Positions 16,300 through 26,170 are shown, counted from the first letter of the stretch. The stretch: DNA of 64,000 bases from Pseudotamlana haliotis (GCF_008806375.1 NZ_WAAT01000051.1:1-64000); one strand, 5' to 3'. Numbers and translations: made by a program. Notes: generated from the letters alone by a model not told the origin.

Positions 16300-17817
16300 T
16301 TATAGCGTAGCCATGACGTTTTCAATACGTTTAATGCTTTCGTTTTTGCCAATCATGTACATAATATCAAAAACATCTGGTCCTTGTAAGGCACCTACTA
16401 AAGCTAAACGTAGCGGCATCATGACTTTTCCAAAGCCTATGTCGTTACTTGTAATCCAACCTTTGATTTCCGTTTGAAGGTTTTCAACAGTGAAATCTTC
16501 AATACCGTTAACTAGGGTGTTTACTTCAGATAAAATGGCTTTGGTTTCTTCTTTAAACGCCTTTTTTGATGCTTTTTCGTCATAAGACGTTGGAGCTGTG
16601 AAGAAATAATGTGTTAAATCCCAAAAATCAGATACAAAAGTGGCACGTTCTTTAATTAAACCAACTGCCATACTGATGTATTGTAAATCGATATCAGCTC
16701 CAGTTTTTTCATCAACCGTAGGTTTGAAGGCTTCAGCTAAAATATCGTTGTGCTGTTCTTGCATGTAATGGTGGTTAAACCATTTTGTTTTATCTGGATC
16801 AAATCGTGCACCTGCTTTATGAACACGGGTTAAATCAAAGTCCTTGATGAGTTCATCTAGACTAAATAATTCTTGTTCGGTACCTGGATTCCAACCTAAA
16901 AAGGCTAAGAAATTAACCATAGCTTCTGGGAAATAACCATCTTCTTTATAACCTCTTGAAACGTCGTTGGTTTTTGGGTCTGTCCATTCTAAAGGAAATA
17001 CAGGAAAGCCTAATTTATCGCCATCACGCTTACTTAATTTACCTTTTCCTGTAGGTTTTAAAATTAGCGGTAAATGTGCAAATTCTGGAGCATCCCATCC
17101 TAAAGCTTGATATAATTGGTAGTGTAGGGCTAATGACGGTAACCACTCTTCACCACGAATCACATGTGTGATTTGCATTAAATGGTCATCAACAATATTG
17201 GCCAAGTGGTAGGTTGGCATTCCATCACTTTTGTATAAAACTTTATCATCTAAAATATTGGTGTCAATTTTAATATCACCACGAATAATATCTTTAAGAT
17301 GTAAGGTTTCGTCTTGTGGAGATTTAAAACGAATCACATAATCTTCACCAGCATCTAATTTTGCTTGAGTTTCTTCTGCGCTAAGCGCTAAAGAGTTGCT
17401 TAATTTTAAGCGGTTGTGCCAGTTATAAATAAAGGTTTTTCCTTTTGCTTCATGGTCTTTTCGGTGAAAGTCTAAGTTTTCAGCGGTATCAAAAGCATAA
17501 TATGCATTTCCCGAAGCGATTAAATCATCGGCATATTGCTTGTATAACTCTTTACGTTCACTTTGACGGTATGGTCCGAAATCACCACCTTTTCCAACGC
17601 CTTCGTCAAAAGGCATACCACACCAATTTAGAGCATCGATAATATATTGTTCTGCACCTTCAACATAACGGTTTTGGTCGGTATCTTCAATACGTAAGAT
17701 AAAATCGCCATCGTGTTTTTTGGCAAATAAATAATTGAATAATGCGGTTCTTACGCCACCAATATGTAAGGGTCCTGTTGGGCTAGGTGCAAAACGCACG
17801 CGAACTTTTTTGGTCAT
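16300..17817 (-). CDS. gltX: Glutamyl-tRNA synthetase
   Basis: A 505-residue class I synthetase that charges tRNA-Glu. I chose the ATG at 17817 (MTKKVRVRFAPSP); an in-frame upstream start at 17856 adds 13 residues that the family lacks. The HIGH motif is in PSPTGPLHIGG (about residues 10-20) and the KMSKS motif is KLSKRDG near residue 260. The C-terminal helical anticodon-binding region is complete. With glnS also present nearby, this organism charges tRNA-Gln directly, so GltX here is probably discriminating. That is an inference from gene content. Confidence 0.97.
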   Translation of the reverse strand: MTKKVRVRFAPSPTGPLHIGGVRTALFNYLFAKKHDGDFILRIEDTDQNRYVEGAEQYIIDALNWCGMPFDEGVGKGGDFGPYRQSERKELYKQYADDLIASGNAYYAFDTAENLDFHRKDHEAKGKTFIYNWHNRLKLSNSLALSAEETQAKLDAGEDYVIRFKSPQDETLHLKDIIRGDIKIDTNILDDKVLYKSDGMPTYHLANIVDDHLMQITHVIRGEEWLPSLALHYQLYQALGWDAPEFAHLPLILKPTGKGKLSKRDGDKLGFPVFPLEWTDPKTNDVSRGYKEDGYFPEAMVNFLAFLGWNPGTEQELFSLDELIKDFDLTRVHKAGARFDPDKTKWFNHHYMQEQHNDILAEAFKPTVDEKTGADIDLQYISMAVGLIKERATFVSDFWDLTHYFFTAPTSYDEKASKKAFKEETKAILSEVNTLVNGIEDFTVENLQTEIKGWITSNDIGFGKVMMPLRLALVGALQGPDVFDIMYMIGKNESIKRIENVMATL

Positions 17818-17970
17818 GATATTTTTTATTTCTGTTGAAAATGCAATCTCAAGCATCGGTTTGAGAATCGCTGCAAAGATACAATTAACAGCTAATTTTG
17901 AACCTTGTAAAAAAATAAATTGTAGTTTAGTAAGTTAAAAGTTTATAGGCGAAGGCGTTTCTTTCAAGGC

Positions 17971-20952
17971 ATGAATCATTTCAATACTATACAGCAAAAA
18001 TTAGAAGTGTTTATTAGAAGATTTTATACTAATGAACTGCTCAAAGGGGCGATATTATTTTTCGCTATCGGACTGCTTTATTTGCTTTTTACTTTGTTTG
18101 TTGAAACGGTTTTATGGTTACAACCACAGTTTAGAAGCATCTTATTTTGGCTCTTTATTTTAGTGGAATGTGGCTTGTTGGTAAAATTCATTTTTCTGCC
18201 TTTGGCAAAATTATTTAAACTTCAGAAGGGTATAGATTATGAAGAAGCATCAAAAATTATAGGAACACACTTTCCTGAAGTGAATGATAAACTTCTAAAT
18301 GTACTTCAGCTTCAGCGTGACAAAACGAAATCAGAATTACTACTGGCTAGTATTGAACAAAAGTCCTTAGAATTACAACCGGTACCTTTTAAGTTAGCCG
18401 TAAATTTTAATGAAAACCTTAAGTATTTAAAATATGCTGCCATTCCTTTGGCTATAGTTTTACTGGTATATATTTCAGGAAATATCACCTGGTTTAGTGA
18501 CAGCTATAAACGTGTGGTTGATTATAAAACGGCTTATGAGCCACCAGCACCTTTTCAGTTTTTTGTTTTGAATGATCATTTAAGTGCTATTGAAAATAAA
18601 GATTTCGTGCTGAAAGTTAAAACCGCAGGTGATGTGGTTCCAGAAAATGTTCAAATTGAGTATAATGACGAAATTTATTTTCTCGAACAAAAAGGCGTAG
18701 GGGATTTTGAATATGTGTTTTCACAACCTAAGGAAGCTATTACATTTCGTTTATTGTCTAATAATGTACGGTCTAAATACTATGATATTAATCTTATTGA
18801 AACACCAAGTTTAGTAAGTTTCAAAATGAAATTAGATTATCCGTCTTACACACAAAAGAAAGATGAAGTTTTACAAAGCACGGGTAATGCATTGGTTCCT
18901 GAAGGTACAAAAGTTACTTGGGAATTGAATACGAAATCTACTGAAGCCGTGCAGTTGTTTTCTGAAGATACTGTTGTCTTCAGAGTTAATAAGAAGAACG
19001 TATTTGAAACGTCTAAACAATTGTTTAATGATTTTCAATATACGCTAAGCACGAGTAACAAAAGCCTTCAGAATTATGAAAATTTAGGGTTTAATATCGG
19101 GGTGGTTAAAGATGAGTACCCAGAAATCCGTTTGAAGGTGGAGCAAGATACTGTGGACTTACAAAGCTTGTATTTTTACGGACAAGTGAGTGACGATTAC
19201 GGATTTTCAAAGCTAGAAATGGTGTATTATCCTTCGGAAAAACCATCAGAGAAACAGGTGGTTTCTATGCTAGTTTCAAAAACTAATATTGGTGAATTCA
19301 TTTCTGCTTTTCCGAATAACTTGCAAATCGAATCTGGAATTCTTTATGAATTATTCTTTCAAGTAGCTGATAATGACCGTGTTAACGGTGTTAAATTTGT
19401 TAAAAGTCAGTTAGTTAGCTATAGAAAACGCACAAACGCCGAGGAAGAACACAAAAGTTTACAGGAACAAAAAGAATCGATTCAAGATTTAAATAAATCC
19501 TTAGAAAATTTTGATGTTCAGGAAAAGCAACTGGAGAAGCTTACCAAAACCCAACGAGAAAAAAATCAGTTGAACTTCAATGATAAAAAACAGTTGCAAC
19601 GTTTTCTAAAACATCAAAAGCAGCAGGATGAAATGATGAAAAATTTCAATAAAAAGCTTAATGATAATTTAGAGGAATTTCAGAAGGAAAATAATGAAGC
19701 CGATCCTTTCAAGGAAGATTTAAAAGAACGTTTAAAAGAGAATGAAGAGCAGCTTAAAAAGGATGAAAAACTACTTAGAGAATTAGAGAGACTTCAAGAG
19801 AAAATTAATAAGGAACAGCTTATTAATAAACTTGAAGAACTGTCTAAACAAAATAAAAACAAAAAACGTAGTTTGGAGCAAATGCTTGAATTGACTAAAC
19901 GTTTTTATGTTGAAAAGAAATTGGAAAAGCTTCAAGATGATTTACAGAAATTAGCCCAAGAGCAGGAGGCTTTATCTGAAAAATCTAAGGAGGAAAACAC
20001 CAAAGAAAAACAAGATACGCTGAATAAAAAGTTCGAGAACTATAAAAAGGAAATTGAAGATTTAGAAAAAGAATCTAAAGACCTTAAAAAACCTATTGAT
20101 ATTCCTCGTGATAAGCTTGATGAAAATGATGTTCAAAAAGAACAGCAAGAAGCTTCTGAAAATCTTGAAAAATTAGAAGAGAATAATTCTGAGGAATCTG
20201 ATGATAAAAATGATTCTAAAGAAAAGCAGAATAGTTTAAAAAAAGCACAACAAAATCAGAAGAAGGCTGCCGAGAAGATGAAGCAAATGAGTGCTCAAAT
20301 GCAAAATGCACTTCAAGCTGGCGGACAAGATCAAATGAAAGAAGACATGGAAACGCTTCGTCAGATTCTTGATAATCTCGTTTTGTTTTCTTTTGAAGAA
20401 GAAGCCTTGATGAAAGATTTTAAATCCATGCAGGGTGATGGCAATAAGTTTGCATCCAATCTTAAAAAGCAAAATAATCTAAGAATTTATTTTGAACATG
20501 TTGATGATAGTTTGTTTGCTTTGTCTTTACGTCAGCCTAAATTATCCGAACAGGTAAATAAGGAAATTTCGGAGGTATATTATAATATTGATAAGGCCTT
20601 AGAATTGTTTGCAGACAATCATGTTTTTCAAGGCATTTCTAATCAGCAATTCACCATTACGGCGACCAATAATTTATCTGATATGTTAAGTGATGTCTTA
20701 GGTAACATGGAAGAAAGTTTAAGCATGTCTGCTGGTAAAGGCGGGCAAGGTGAAATGCAATTGCCAGATATAATTATGGGGCAGGAAGAGTTGAACGAGA
20801 TGATGAAGGAAGGTATGAAACCTGGTGATGGAAAGCATCCTAAAGAGGGGGAGGGTGAGAAAGAAGGCGAAGGCAAAGACGGTAAGCAAGGCAAAAAAAT
20901 GGAAAGGAAGGTGAATCCGGTAAAGAGGGCGAGCCATCTAAATCCGGAGTAG
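17971..20952 (+). CDS. DUF4175 family membrane protein, N-terminal part (frame interrupted)
   Basis: This frame encodes 993 residues. Three N-terminal membrane helices lie at about 24-47, 54-80 and 148-166, followed by a beta-rich domain. A long, very charged coiled coil (about 490-770) and a Gly/Glu/Lys-rich tail come last. This matches the N-terminal 85% of Bacteroidota DUF4175 proteins, which are normally single chains of about 1100-1200 residues. At a run of seven A (20893-20899) the family frame is lost: the last 17 residues read here are off-frame and end at 20952. A -1 shift at the run restores the C-terminus (20898-21407) for a 1145-residue product. Function is unknown. ybeY overlaps the 3' end. 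Confidence 0.85.
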   Translation: MNHFNTIQQKLEVFIRRFYTNELLKGAILFFAIGLLYLLFTLFVETVLWLQPQFRSILFWLFILVECGLLVKFIFLPLAKLFKLQKGIDYEEASKIIGTHFPEVNDKLLNVLQLQRDKTKSELLLASIEQKSLELQPVPFKLAVNFNENLKYLKYAAIPLAIVLLVYISGNITWFSDSYKRVVDYKTAYEPPAPFQFFVLNDHLSAIENKDFVLKVKTAGDVVPENVQIEYNDEIYFLEQKGVGDFEYVFSQPKEAITFRLLSNNVRSKYYDINLIETPSLVSFKMKLDYPSYTQKKDEVLQSTGNALVPEGTKVTWELNTKSTEAVQLFSEDTVVFRVNKKNVFETSKQLFNDFQYTLSTSNKSLQNYENLGFNIGVVKDEYPEIRLKVEQDTVDLQSLYFYGQVSDDYGFSKLEMVYYPSEKPSEKQVVSMLVSKTNIGEFISAFPNNLQIESGILYELFFQVADNDRVNGVKFVKSQLVSYRKRTNAEEEHKSLQEQKESIQDLNKSLENFDVQEKQLEKLTKTQREKNQLNFNDKKQLQRFLKHQKQQDEMMKNFNKKLNDNLEEFQKENNEADPFKEDLKERLKENEEQLKKDEKLLRELERLQEKINKEQLINKLEELSKQNKNKKRSLEQMLELTKRFYVEKKLEKLQDDLQKLAQEQEALSEKSKEENTKEKQDTLNKKFENYKKEIEDLEKESKDLKKPIDIPRDKLDENDVQKEQQEASENLEKLEENNSEESDDKNDSKEKQNSLKKAQQNQKKAAEKMKQMSAQMQNALQAGGQDQMKEDMETLRQILDNLVLFSFEEEALMKDFKSMQGDGNKFASNLKKQNNLRIYFEHVDDSLFALSLRQPKLSEQVNKEISEVYYNIDKALELFADNHVFQGISNQQFTITATNNLSDMLSDVLGNMEESLSMSAGKGGQGEMQLPDIIMGQEELNEMMKEGMKPGDGKHPKEGEGEKEGEGKDGKQGKKMERKVNPVKRASHLNPE
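20893..20899 (+). other. A7 homopolymer: frameshift site in the DUF4175 gene
   Basis: The zero frame reads GGC AAA AAA ATG; a -1 slip gives GGC AAA AAA AAT GGA and restores the family C-terminus. The site could be a programmed slip, transcriptional slippage, a phase-variable run or a sequencing deletion. Only a weak downstream TCCGG/CCGGA pairing and no strong Shine-Dalgarno-like stimulator were seen. Confidence 0.8.
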
Positions 20953-21407
20953 GTGGTAAGCAAACTGGTAGCGAAGGTGAAGGTGGTTCTGAAGGTCAAG
21001 AAGCGCTTTTGTTTGAAATCTATAAACAACAGCAACAATTACGTCAGGCTTTAGAAGAAAAATTAGCTAAAGAAGGTATGCTTGGAAATGGTAATGCTTT
21101 AACACGCCAAATGGAGCAAATTGAAATGGATTTGTTAAACAAAGGTTTTACTCAACAGACGCTACAAAAAATGATGAATTTGAAGCACCAACTGTTGAAA
21201 ATGGAAAACGCTACTTTAGAACAAGGGGAGGAAGAGAAGCGTGAATCTAAAACCAACCAACGCGAGTTTGATTCCAATTCTAATAATCAAATTCCTGAGG
21301 CGAAACAATATTTTAGAACTACAGAAATATTAAACAGACAAGCTTTACCTTTGCAGCAAATTTACAAAGAACGCGTTAAGTCATATTTTAAGGAAAGCCA
21401 TGATTAA
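20898..21407 (+). CDS. DUF4175 family protein, C-terminal part (in the -1 frame)
   Basis: A 169-codon open frame continuing the upstream gene. It has a Gly/Glu/Ser/Lys-rich linker (to about 21000) and then a helical C-terminal domain. That domain starts ALLFEIYKQQQQLRQALEE and ends with a conserved-looking TEILNRQALPLQQIYKERV helix. There is no ATG; the first possible independent start is a TTG at 21009 giving 132 residues. It is best read as part of the same protein as 17971-20952. The last eight bases (ATGATTAA) overlap the start of ybeY, so translation of ybeY is probably coupled to ribosomes arriving in this frame. Confidence 0.8.
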   Translation, partial: NGKEGESGKEGEPSKSGVGGKQTGSEGEGGSEGQEALLFEIYKQQQQLRQALEEKLAKEGMLGNGNALTRQMEQIEMDLLNKGFTQQTLQKMMNLKHQLLKMENATLEQGEEEKRESKTNQREFDSNSNNQIPEAKQYFRTTEILNRQALPLQQIYKERVKSYFKESHD

Positions 21408-21810
21408 CTTTAATTACGAAACCGATTTCAAATTAGATTCTGAAACTCAAATTTCAAAATGGATAACAGAGACCATTTCTTCGGAAGACCATAAACTGGA
21501 AGAAATTAATTATGTGTTCTGTGATGACGAATATCTTCATAAATTAAATGTTGAATTTTTAAATCATGATACGTTAACTGATATCATTAGTTTCGACTAC
21601 TCTGTTGGGAAGATTATTCAAGGTGATATTTTTATTTCCGTAGAACGTGTTATTGATAATGCTAAGGAATTTAACGTGGCTTTTGACGAAGAGGTTAATC
21701 GGGTAATCATTCATGGTATTTTACATTATTGTGGTTACAAAGATAAATCAGATGACGAAGCCAAATTAATGCGTGATAAGGAAAACTTCTACTTGGGTCA
21801 ACTAAAATAG
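21400..21810 (+). CDS. ybeY: Endoribonuclease YbeY (16S rRNA maturation)
   Basis: A 136-residue UPF0054 metalloprotein needed for 16S rRNA 3'-end maturation and ribosome quality control. The zinc motif is HGILHYCGYKD near residues 106-116; the third ligand position is Asp rather than the usual His, which I regard as usual for Bacteroidota members. It overlaps the end of the DUF4175 gene by 8 nt (ATGATTAA). If ribosomes rarely reach the -1 frame upstream, coupling of ybeY would suffer, which makes the upstream frameshift functionally relevant. Confidence 0.93.
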   Translation: MINFNYETDFKLDSETQISKWITETISSEDHKLEEINYVFCDDEYLHKLNVEFLNHDTLTDIISFDYSVGKIIQGDIFISVERVIDNAKEFNVAFDEEVNRVIIHGILHYCGYKDKSDDEAKLMRDKENFYLGQLK

Positions 21811-21852
21811 AAGTGTATAATTGATTGTATATTTGCAAACTGAAAACTATTG

Positions 21853-21870
21853 ATGTTCCACGTGGAACAT
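21853..21870. promoter_or_regulatory. parS: parS-like centromere site
   Basis: A perfect 18-bp palindrome with the core TGTTCCACGTGGAACA at 21854-21869. It fits the general ParB-binding parS pattern TGTTnCACGTGnAACA. It lies in the mnmG leader and covers an ATG at 21869. parS sites normally lie close to oriC and recruit ParB for chromosome partition. No parA or parB gene is in the window. Confidence 0.75.
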
Positions 21871-21889
21871 GTTATTGAAATCAAAGATT

Positions 21890-23761
21890 ATGTTTAACGA
21901 AGTTTATGATGTTATAGTAGTTGGTGCTGGGCACGCTGGAAGCGAAGCTGCGGCCGCTGCAGCGAATATGGGTAGTAAAACCTTATTGGTTACCATGAAT
22001 CTGCAGAACATCGCTCAAATGTCGTGTAATCCGGCCATGGGCGGTATTGCTAAAGGACAAATTGTTCGGGAAATTGATGCCTTAGGTGGGTATAGCGGCA
22101 TTGTTTCTGATACCTCTGCCATTCAGTTCAAGATGTTAAACAAATCGAAAGGACCTGCTATGTGGAGTCCAAGAGTCCAAAGTGACCGTATGCGTTTTGC
22201 TGAAGATTGGCGCATGTTATTAGAAGGCACACCGAACTTAGATTTTTATCAAGATATGGTTTCTGGTTTGCTAGTAGAAAATGATCGCGTCGTTGGTGTT
22301 AAAACCGGATTAGGTATTTCTATAAAAGCGAAATCTGTTGTGCTTACAAATGGTACTTTTTTAAATGGCTTGATCCATATTGGAGATAAAAATTTTGGTG
22401 GAGGTAGAGCAGGGGAAAGTGCCGCTACTGGAATCACCGAACAGTTGGTGCGTTTAGGTTTTGAATCTGGAAGAATGAAAACAGGAACACCACCACGTGT
22501 TGATGGTCGTAGTTTAGATTTTTCTAAAATGACGGAACAACCTGGTGATGCGAATCCTGAAAAGTTTTCTTATTTAGATGTGACCAAGTCTTTAGAAAAA
22601 CAGCGTTCTTGTCATATGACTTATACGAGCCTTGAAGTTCATGATTTACTTCGTGAAGGTTTTGATCGTTCGCCAATGTTTAACGGACGTATTAAAAGTT
22701 TAGGACCGCGTTATTGTCCGTCTATTGAAGATAAAATTAACCGTTTCGCTGATAAGGATCGTCACCAATTATTTATTGAACCAGAAGGTTGGCATACCTG
22801 TGAAGTTTATGTGAATGGGTTTTCTACATCACTTCCGGAGGATGTTCAATTTAAAGCTTTACGTTCTGTCGTAGGTTTTGAAAATGTGAAATTTTTCAGG
22901 CCAGGTTACGCGATTGAATACGATTATTTCCCACCTACACAATTGAAACATACTCTAGAAACGAAGTTGGTTTCTGGATTGTATTTTGCTGGTCAAATTA
23001 ACGGTACTACGGGTTACGAAGAAGCCGCTTCTCAAGGATTAATGGCTGGTATAAATGCGAGCTTACAGGTTCAAGAAAAGGATCCGTTTATGCTCAAACG
23101 TGACGAAGCTTATATAGGCGTTTTAATTGATGATTTGATTACGAAGGGTACGGAAGAGCCTTATCGTATGTTTACTTCGAGGGCGGAATATAGAACTCTG
23201 CTACGTCAGGATAATGCCGATGCTCGTTTAACACCCAAAGGTTTTGAATTAGGTTTAGCTTCAGAAAAACGTTTAAAACGTATGGAAGAAAAGCATGAAG
23301 CGGCTGAAAAATTCGTTTCATTTTTCGAGAATACTTCTGTAAAACCTGATGAGATTAATCCTGTTTTAGAAAGTAAAAAATCATCTCCTGTAAAGCAATC
23401 TGGGAAGTTGTTTAAGGTGTTTGCGCGACCTAATATTGAGATGGAAGATATTCGTCAAGTAGAAAGTGTAGAAAGCTATATTCAGGCTAATAACCTTGAT
23501 CGTGAAATTATAGAGCAGGCAGAAATTCAAGTGAAATACGCGGGTTATATTGCCAAAGAAAAGAATAATGCTGATAAATTAAGTCGTTTAGAATACGTTA
23601 AAATACCATCTAATTTCGACTACTCTCAAATCAAATCAATGAGTTTTGAAGCTCGTGAAAAGCTTAAAAAAATACAACCTGCTACCGTGTCTCAAGCATC
23701 AAGAATTAGTGGGGTATCACCAAATGATATTTCCGTTTTGCTTGTTTATATGGGTAGATAA
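21890..23761 (+). CDS. mnmG: tRNA uridine-5-carboxymethylaminomethyl(34) synthesis enzyme MnmG
   Basis: A 623-residue FAD enzyme (GidA) that works with MnmE to modify U34 in the wobble position of several tRNAs. I chose the ATG at 21890 ([14 protein letters not shown]) because the earlier ATG at 21869 lies inside the parS-like palindrome. The FAD-binding [10 protein letters not shown] is at about residues 12-21, followed by the conserved [11 protein letters not shown] segment near residue 48. The family C-terminal helical domain ends [18 protein letters not shown]. The gene is frequently origin-proximal in bacteria. Here it is bracketed by two parS-like sites, one in its leader and one 28 bp past its stop codon. 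Confidence 0.97.
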   Translation: MFNEVYDVIVVGAGHAGSEAAAAAANMGSKTLLVTMNLQNIAQMSCNPAMGGIAKGQIVREIDALGGYSGIVSDTSAIQFKMLNKSKGPAMWSPRVQSDRMRFAEDWRMLLEGTPNLDFYQDMVSGLLVENDRVVGVKTGLGISIKAKSVVLTNGTFLNGLIHIGDKNFGGGRAGESAATGITEQLVRLGFESGRMKTGTPPRVDGRSLDFSKMTEQPGDANPEKFSYLDVTKSLEKQRSCHMTYTSLEVHDLLREGFDRSPMFNGRIKSLGPRYCPSIEDKINRFADKDRHQLFIEPEGWHTCEVYVNGFSTSLPEDVQFKALRSVVGFENVKFFRPGYAIEYDYFPPTQLKHTLETKLVSGLYFAGQINGTTGYEEAASQGLMAGINASLQVQEKDPFMLKRDEAYIGVLIDDLITKGTEEPYRMFTSRAEYRTLLRQDNADARLTPKGFELGLASEKRLKRMEEKHEAAEKFVSFFENTSVKPDEINPVLESKKSSPVKQSGKLFKVFARPNIEMEDIRQVESVESYIQANNLDREIIEQAEIQVKYAGYIAKEKNNADKLSRLEYVKIPSNFDYSQIKSMSFEAREKLKKIQPATVSQASRISGVSPNDISVLLVYMGR

Positions 23762-25085
23762 TGTTGGTTTTGGAATGTTTTTTTTGAGCGTTCCACGTGG
23801 AACATGTGTTTTGTTTTAATGTTTTTTTGCTCTGATTTTATAGTAAAATAGATTTCAATAGGAGGTGAAAGGGATTTAAAAAGCATCTGAATTTGGTTCT
23901 TTTTTGTGGTCTTAAAACTTAAAAACCGAGTCTAAATTCATTCCAATTTGACTTCTTCTATTATTTTTTAGGGGCTTTTTTTATAGTTTTTTCAAGTATT
24001 TTAATTAGACTTTTTTGCGAATCTGCAAGGTTCTCGACTCCGCTCGAACACCGTTTTGGGGGAGATTTCTTGACGGTCTTCGAGCGGAGTCGAGAAATTT
24101 TCTTGATATAAAAACTGATTTTTTGACATCACTTAAGTTTAAAATCTAATAGAAATTATATTTAAATACAGACCTACTTGGGTTGTTGTTGTTGGGTATT
24201 TTTTGAATGATTTTTTGTGTTTTTTGAAGCTTTAAAGGGTTCTTTATTTAGAAGTTTTTTACTTCGCTTCACCCTCGTGAGACAACTTTTTTTGCGAATC
24301 TGCAAGGTTCTCGACTCCGTTCGAACACCGTTTTGGGGGCGATTTCTTGACGGTCTTCGAGCGGAGTCGAGAAGTTTTCTTGATATAAAAACTGATTTTC
24401 GGACATCACTTAAGTTTAAATTCTACTAAAAACTCTATTTAAATACAGGCCTACTTGGGCTGTTGTTGAGTGTTTTTTGAATGATTTTTTGTGTTTTTTG
24501 AAGCCTTATATATATATTATTTAGAGATTTTTAGCTTCTGTGTACCCTTCTGAGGCTGCTTTTTTTGTTAATTAGTACGTTTCTCGACTCCGCTCGAACA
24601 CCATTTTAAGGGATGTTTCTTATTGGTCTTCGAGCGGAGTCGAGAAGTTTTCTTCATATAAATAACCGGTTTTTGACTTCCTTTTATCTTAAATTCTAAT
24701 AGAAATTATATTTAAATACAGACCTACTTGGGCTGTTGTTGGGTGTTTTTTGAATGATTTTTTGTGTTTTTTGAAGCCTTATATATATTTTATTTAGAGA
24801 TTTTTAGCTTCTGAGTACCCTCGTTATTAAACTTTTTTTAGCTAATTAGTACGGTTATCGGCTCCGCTCGAACACCGTTTATAAGATTTTTTGTGATGGT
24901 CTTCGAGCGTAGCCTAGTAGTTTTGGTCTTAAAATGCAGTTTGAAAAGGTTGTGCTTAAATTCTATTTTAAGGGAATTCCATGCACTTTTCTACTTTTAT
25001 TTTCATCTGTTCATTTTATAGTATTACTTTTAGAGTCTCATATCTGAGTTAAAATTCAATATTTAAAAGCCAAATTTTTTATATC
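23762..25085. repeat. 1.3-kb non-coding region with a tandem array of about 275-bp repeats
   Basis: After the second parS-like site and about 200 bp of unique AT-rich DNA, units begin at about 24009, 24286, 24559 and 24833 (the last partial, degenerate, ending about 24960). Each contains an inverted repeat TTCTCGACTCCGCTCGAA / TTCGAGCGGAGTCGAGAA: 24031-24048 with 24079-24096, 24308-24325 with 24356-24373, 24581-24598 with 24629-24646, and 24855-24872 with 24902-24919. The conserved tail reads TTTAAATACAGRCCTACTTG, then a T/G-rich block. No credible gene is present; a 70-codon frame at 24217-24429 runs through the repeat and is not supported. A single copy of the palindrome in opposite orientation occurs at 31984-32043. 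Confidence 0.85.
23789..23804. promoter_or_regulatory. parS: Second parS-like site
   Basis: CGTTCCACGTGGAACA differs from the upstream site by one base. The 14-bp core GTTCCACGTGGAAC (23790-23803) is a perfect palindrome. It lies 28 bp downstream of mnmG. Confidence 0.65.
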
Positions 25086-25934
25086 GTGACTGAACCAACC
25101 CACTTAACTGTTATAGATCATTCCGTTTCTGAGGAAGAATTTACATTAGTACAAAACCCTGAATTTGGGTTTTTAGAGACCACACCTAGACCTGAAGCTG
25201 ATAAATTACCTCAGTATTATGAGAGTAAAGATTATATTTCTCATACCGATTCTAATCGTAATTTGTTTGAAATTGTATATCATTTAGTGCGTCGTATTTC
25301 GATTAAAAAGAAATTAGAATTGATAGACAATTACGCCGAAGACGGTAAAATTCTGTTAGATGTTGGTTGTGGTACTGGTGATTTTTTAAAAGCCGCTAAG
25401 GATAATGGGTGGTATGGATATGGTATAGAACCAAACGAACAAGCTAGAGAAATCGCTAATAAGAAAACAAATCAAGGTGTTTTTGATACCGAAGAGCTTT
25501 TTAAATTTAAACCGCACCGTTTTGATGTGATTACGCTGTGGCATGTTTTGGAGCATTTACCAGATCTGGAGGAGCAGATTGAAGCTTATAAAAAACTTCT
25601 AAAAGAAAATGGTACACTCATTATAGCCGTGCCTAACCATAAAAGTTTTGATGCTGAATATTATCAGGAATTTTGGGCAGGTTACGATGTGCCTAGACAC
25701 TTATGGCATTTTGATAAAGTATCTATGGGTAAATTACTTTCAAAACATCAGCTAAAAATTACTGAAGTTAAACCAATGAAGTTTGATGCCTATTATGTCA
25801 GTTTACTTTCTGAAAAATATAAACATGGTCGTATGAAAATTATTAAAGGATTTTTAACGGGATGGAAGTCTAATCGCAAGGCAAAGGCTTCAAAAGAGGC
25901 ATCTTCGTTAATTTTTGTTGTAAAAAATCAGTAA
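25086..25934 (+). CDS. Class I SAM-dependent methyltransferase
   Basis: A 282-residue protein starting with GTG at 25086. It has an N-terminal region (about 1-80) containing a Tyr-Tyr-Glu-Ser-x-Asp-Tyr-Ile-Ser-His motif. The Rossmann methyltransferase core follows: SAM-binding DVGCGTGDF near residue 92 and ITLWHVLEHLPD near residue 155. Sequences like this often methylate lipids, quinones or glycans, but the substrate is not evident. It stands between the repeat array and the OmpH-like lipoprotein gene, with more than 200 bp on each side. I found no convincing ATG alternative upstream. Confidence 0.88.
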   Translation: MTEPTHLTVIDHSVSEEEFTLVQNPEFGFLETTPRPEADKLPQYYESKDYISHTDSNRNLFEIVYHLVRRISIKKKLELIDNYAEDGKILLDVGCGTGDFLKAAKDNGWYGYGIEPNEQAREIANKKTNQGVFDTEELFKFKPHRFDVITLWHVLEHLPDLEEQIEAYKKLLKENGTLIIAVPNHKSFDAEYYQEFWAGYDVPRHLWHFDKVSMGKLLSKHQLKITEVKPMKFDAYYVSLLSEKYKHGRMKIIKGFLTGWKSNRKAKASKEASSLIFVVKNQ

Positions 25935-26131
25935 AAATTAAATTGAACAGGTTTTTTGCTGTTTTTTGGTGGTTAGTTATCCAAATACTAGTCAGTTTTT
26001 ATAAAACCGCTTAAATCGCTTTATTTGAGCTTGTTTTTAATAGATTTTATTTATTTGTAATTTATTATATATAAAATTATCTTATATGTTAAACTAATTT
26101 CAAATCTAGATTTCAATTTGCTTTACTTCCC

Positions 26132-26139
26132 TACATTTG
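26132..26139 (+). promoter_or_regulatory. Putative -7 promoter box for the OmpH-like gene
   Basis: TACATTTG matches the consensus, 32 bp before the ATG at 26171. Confidence 0.55.
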
Positions 26140-26170
26140 TTCGAAACTTAAACCAAACAATTATTAAATC

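Noticed and set aside
21869..21889. ATG inside the parS-like palindrome as mnmG start
   Set aside because: MnmG families begin at MFNEVYDV; the ATG is a by-product of the palindrome.
24217..24429. A 70-codon plus-strand open frame in the repeat array
   Set aside because: It runs across the repeat boundary and into palindrome arms and has an implausible Phe/Leu/Arg composition; no ribosome-binding context is visible.
24009..24960. CRISPR array
   Set aside because: Units are about 275 bp, units are largely similar throughout and spacers are not variable; no Cas genes occur in the window.
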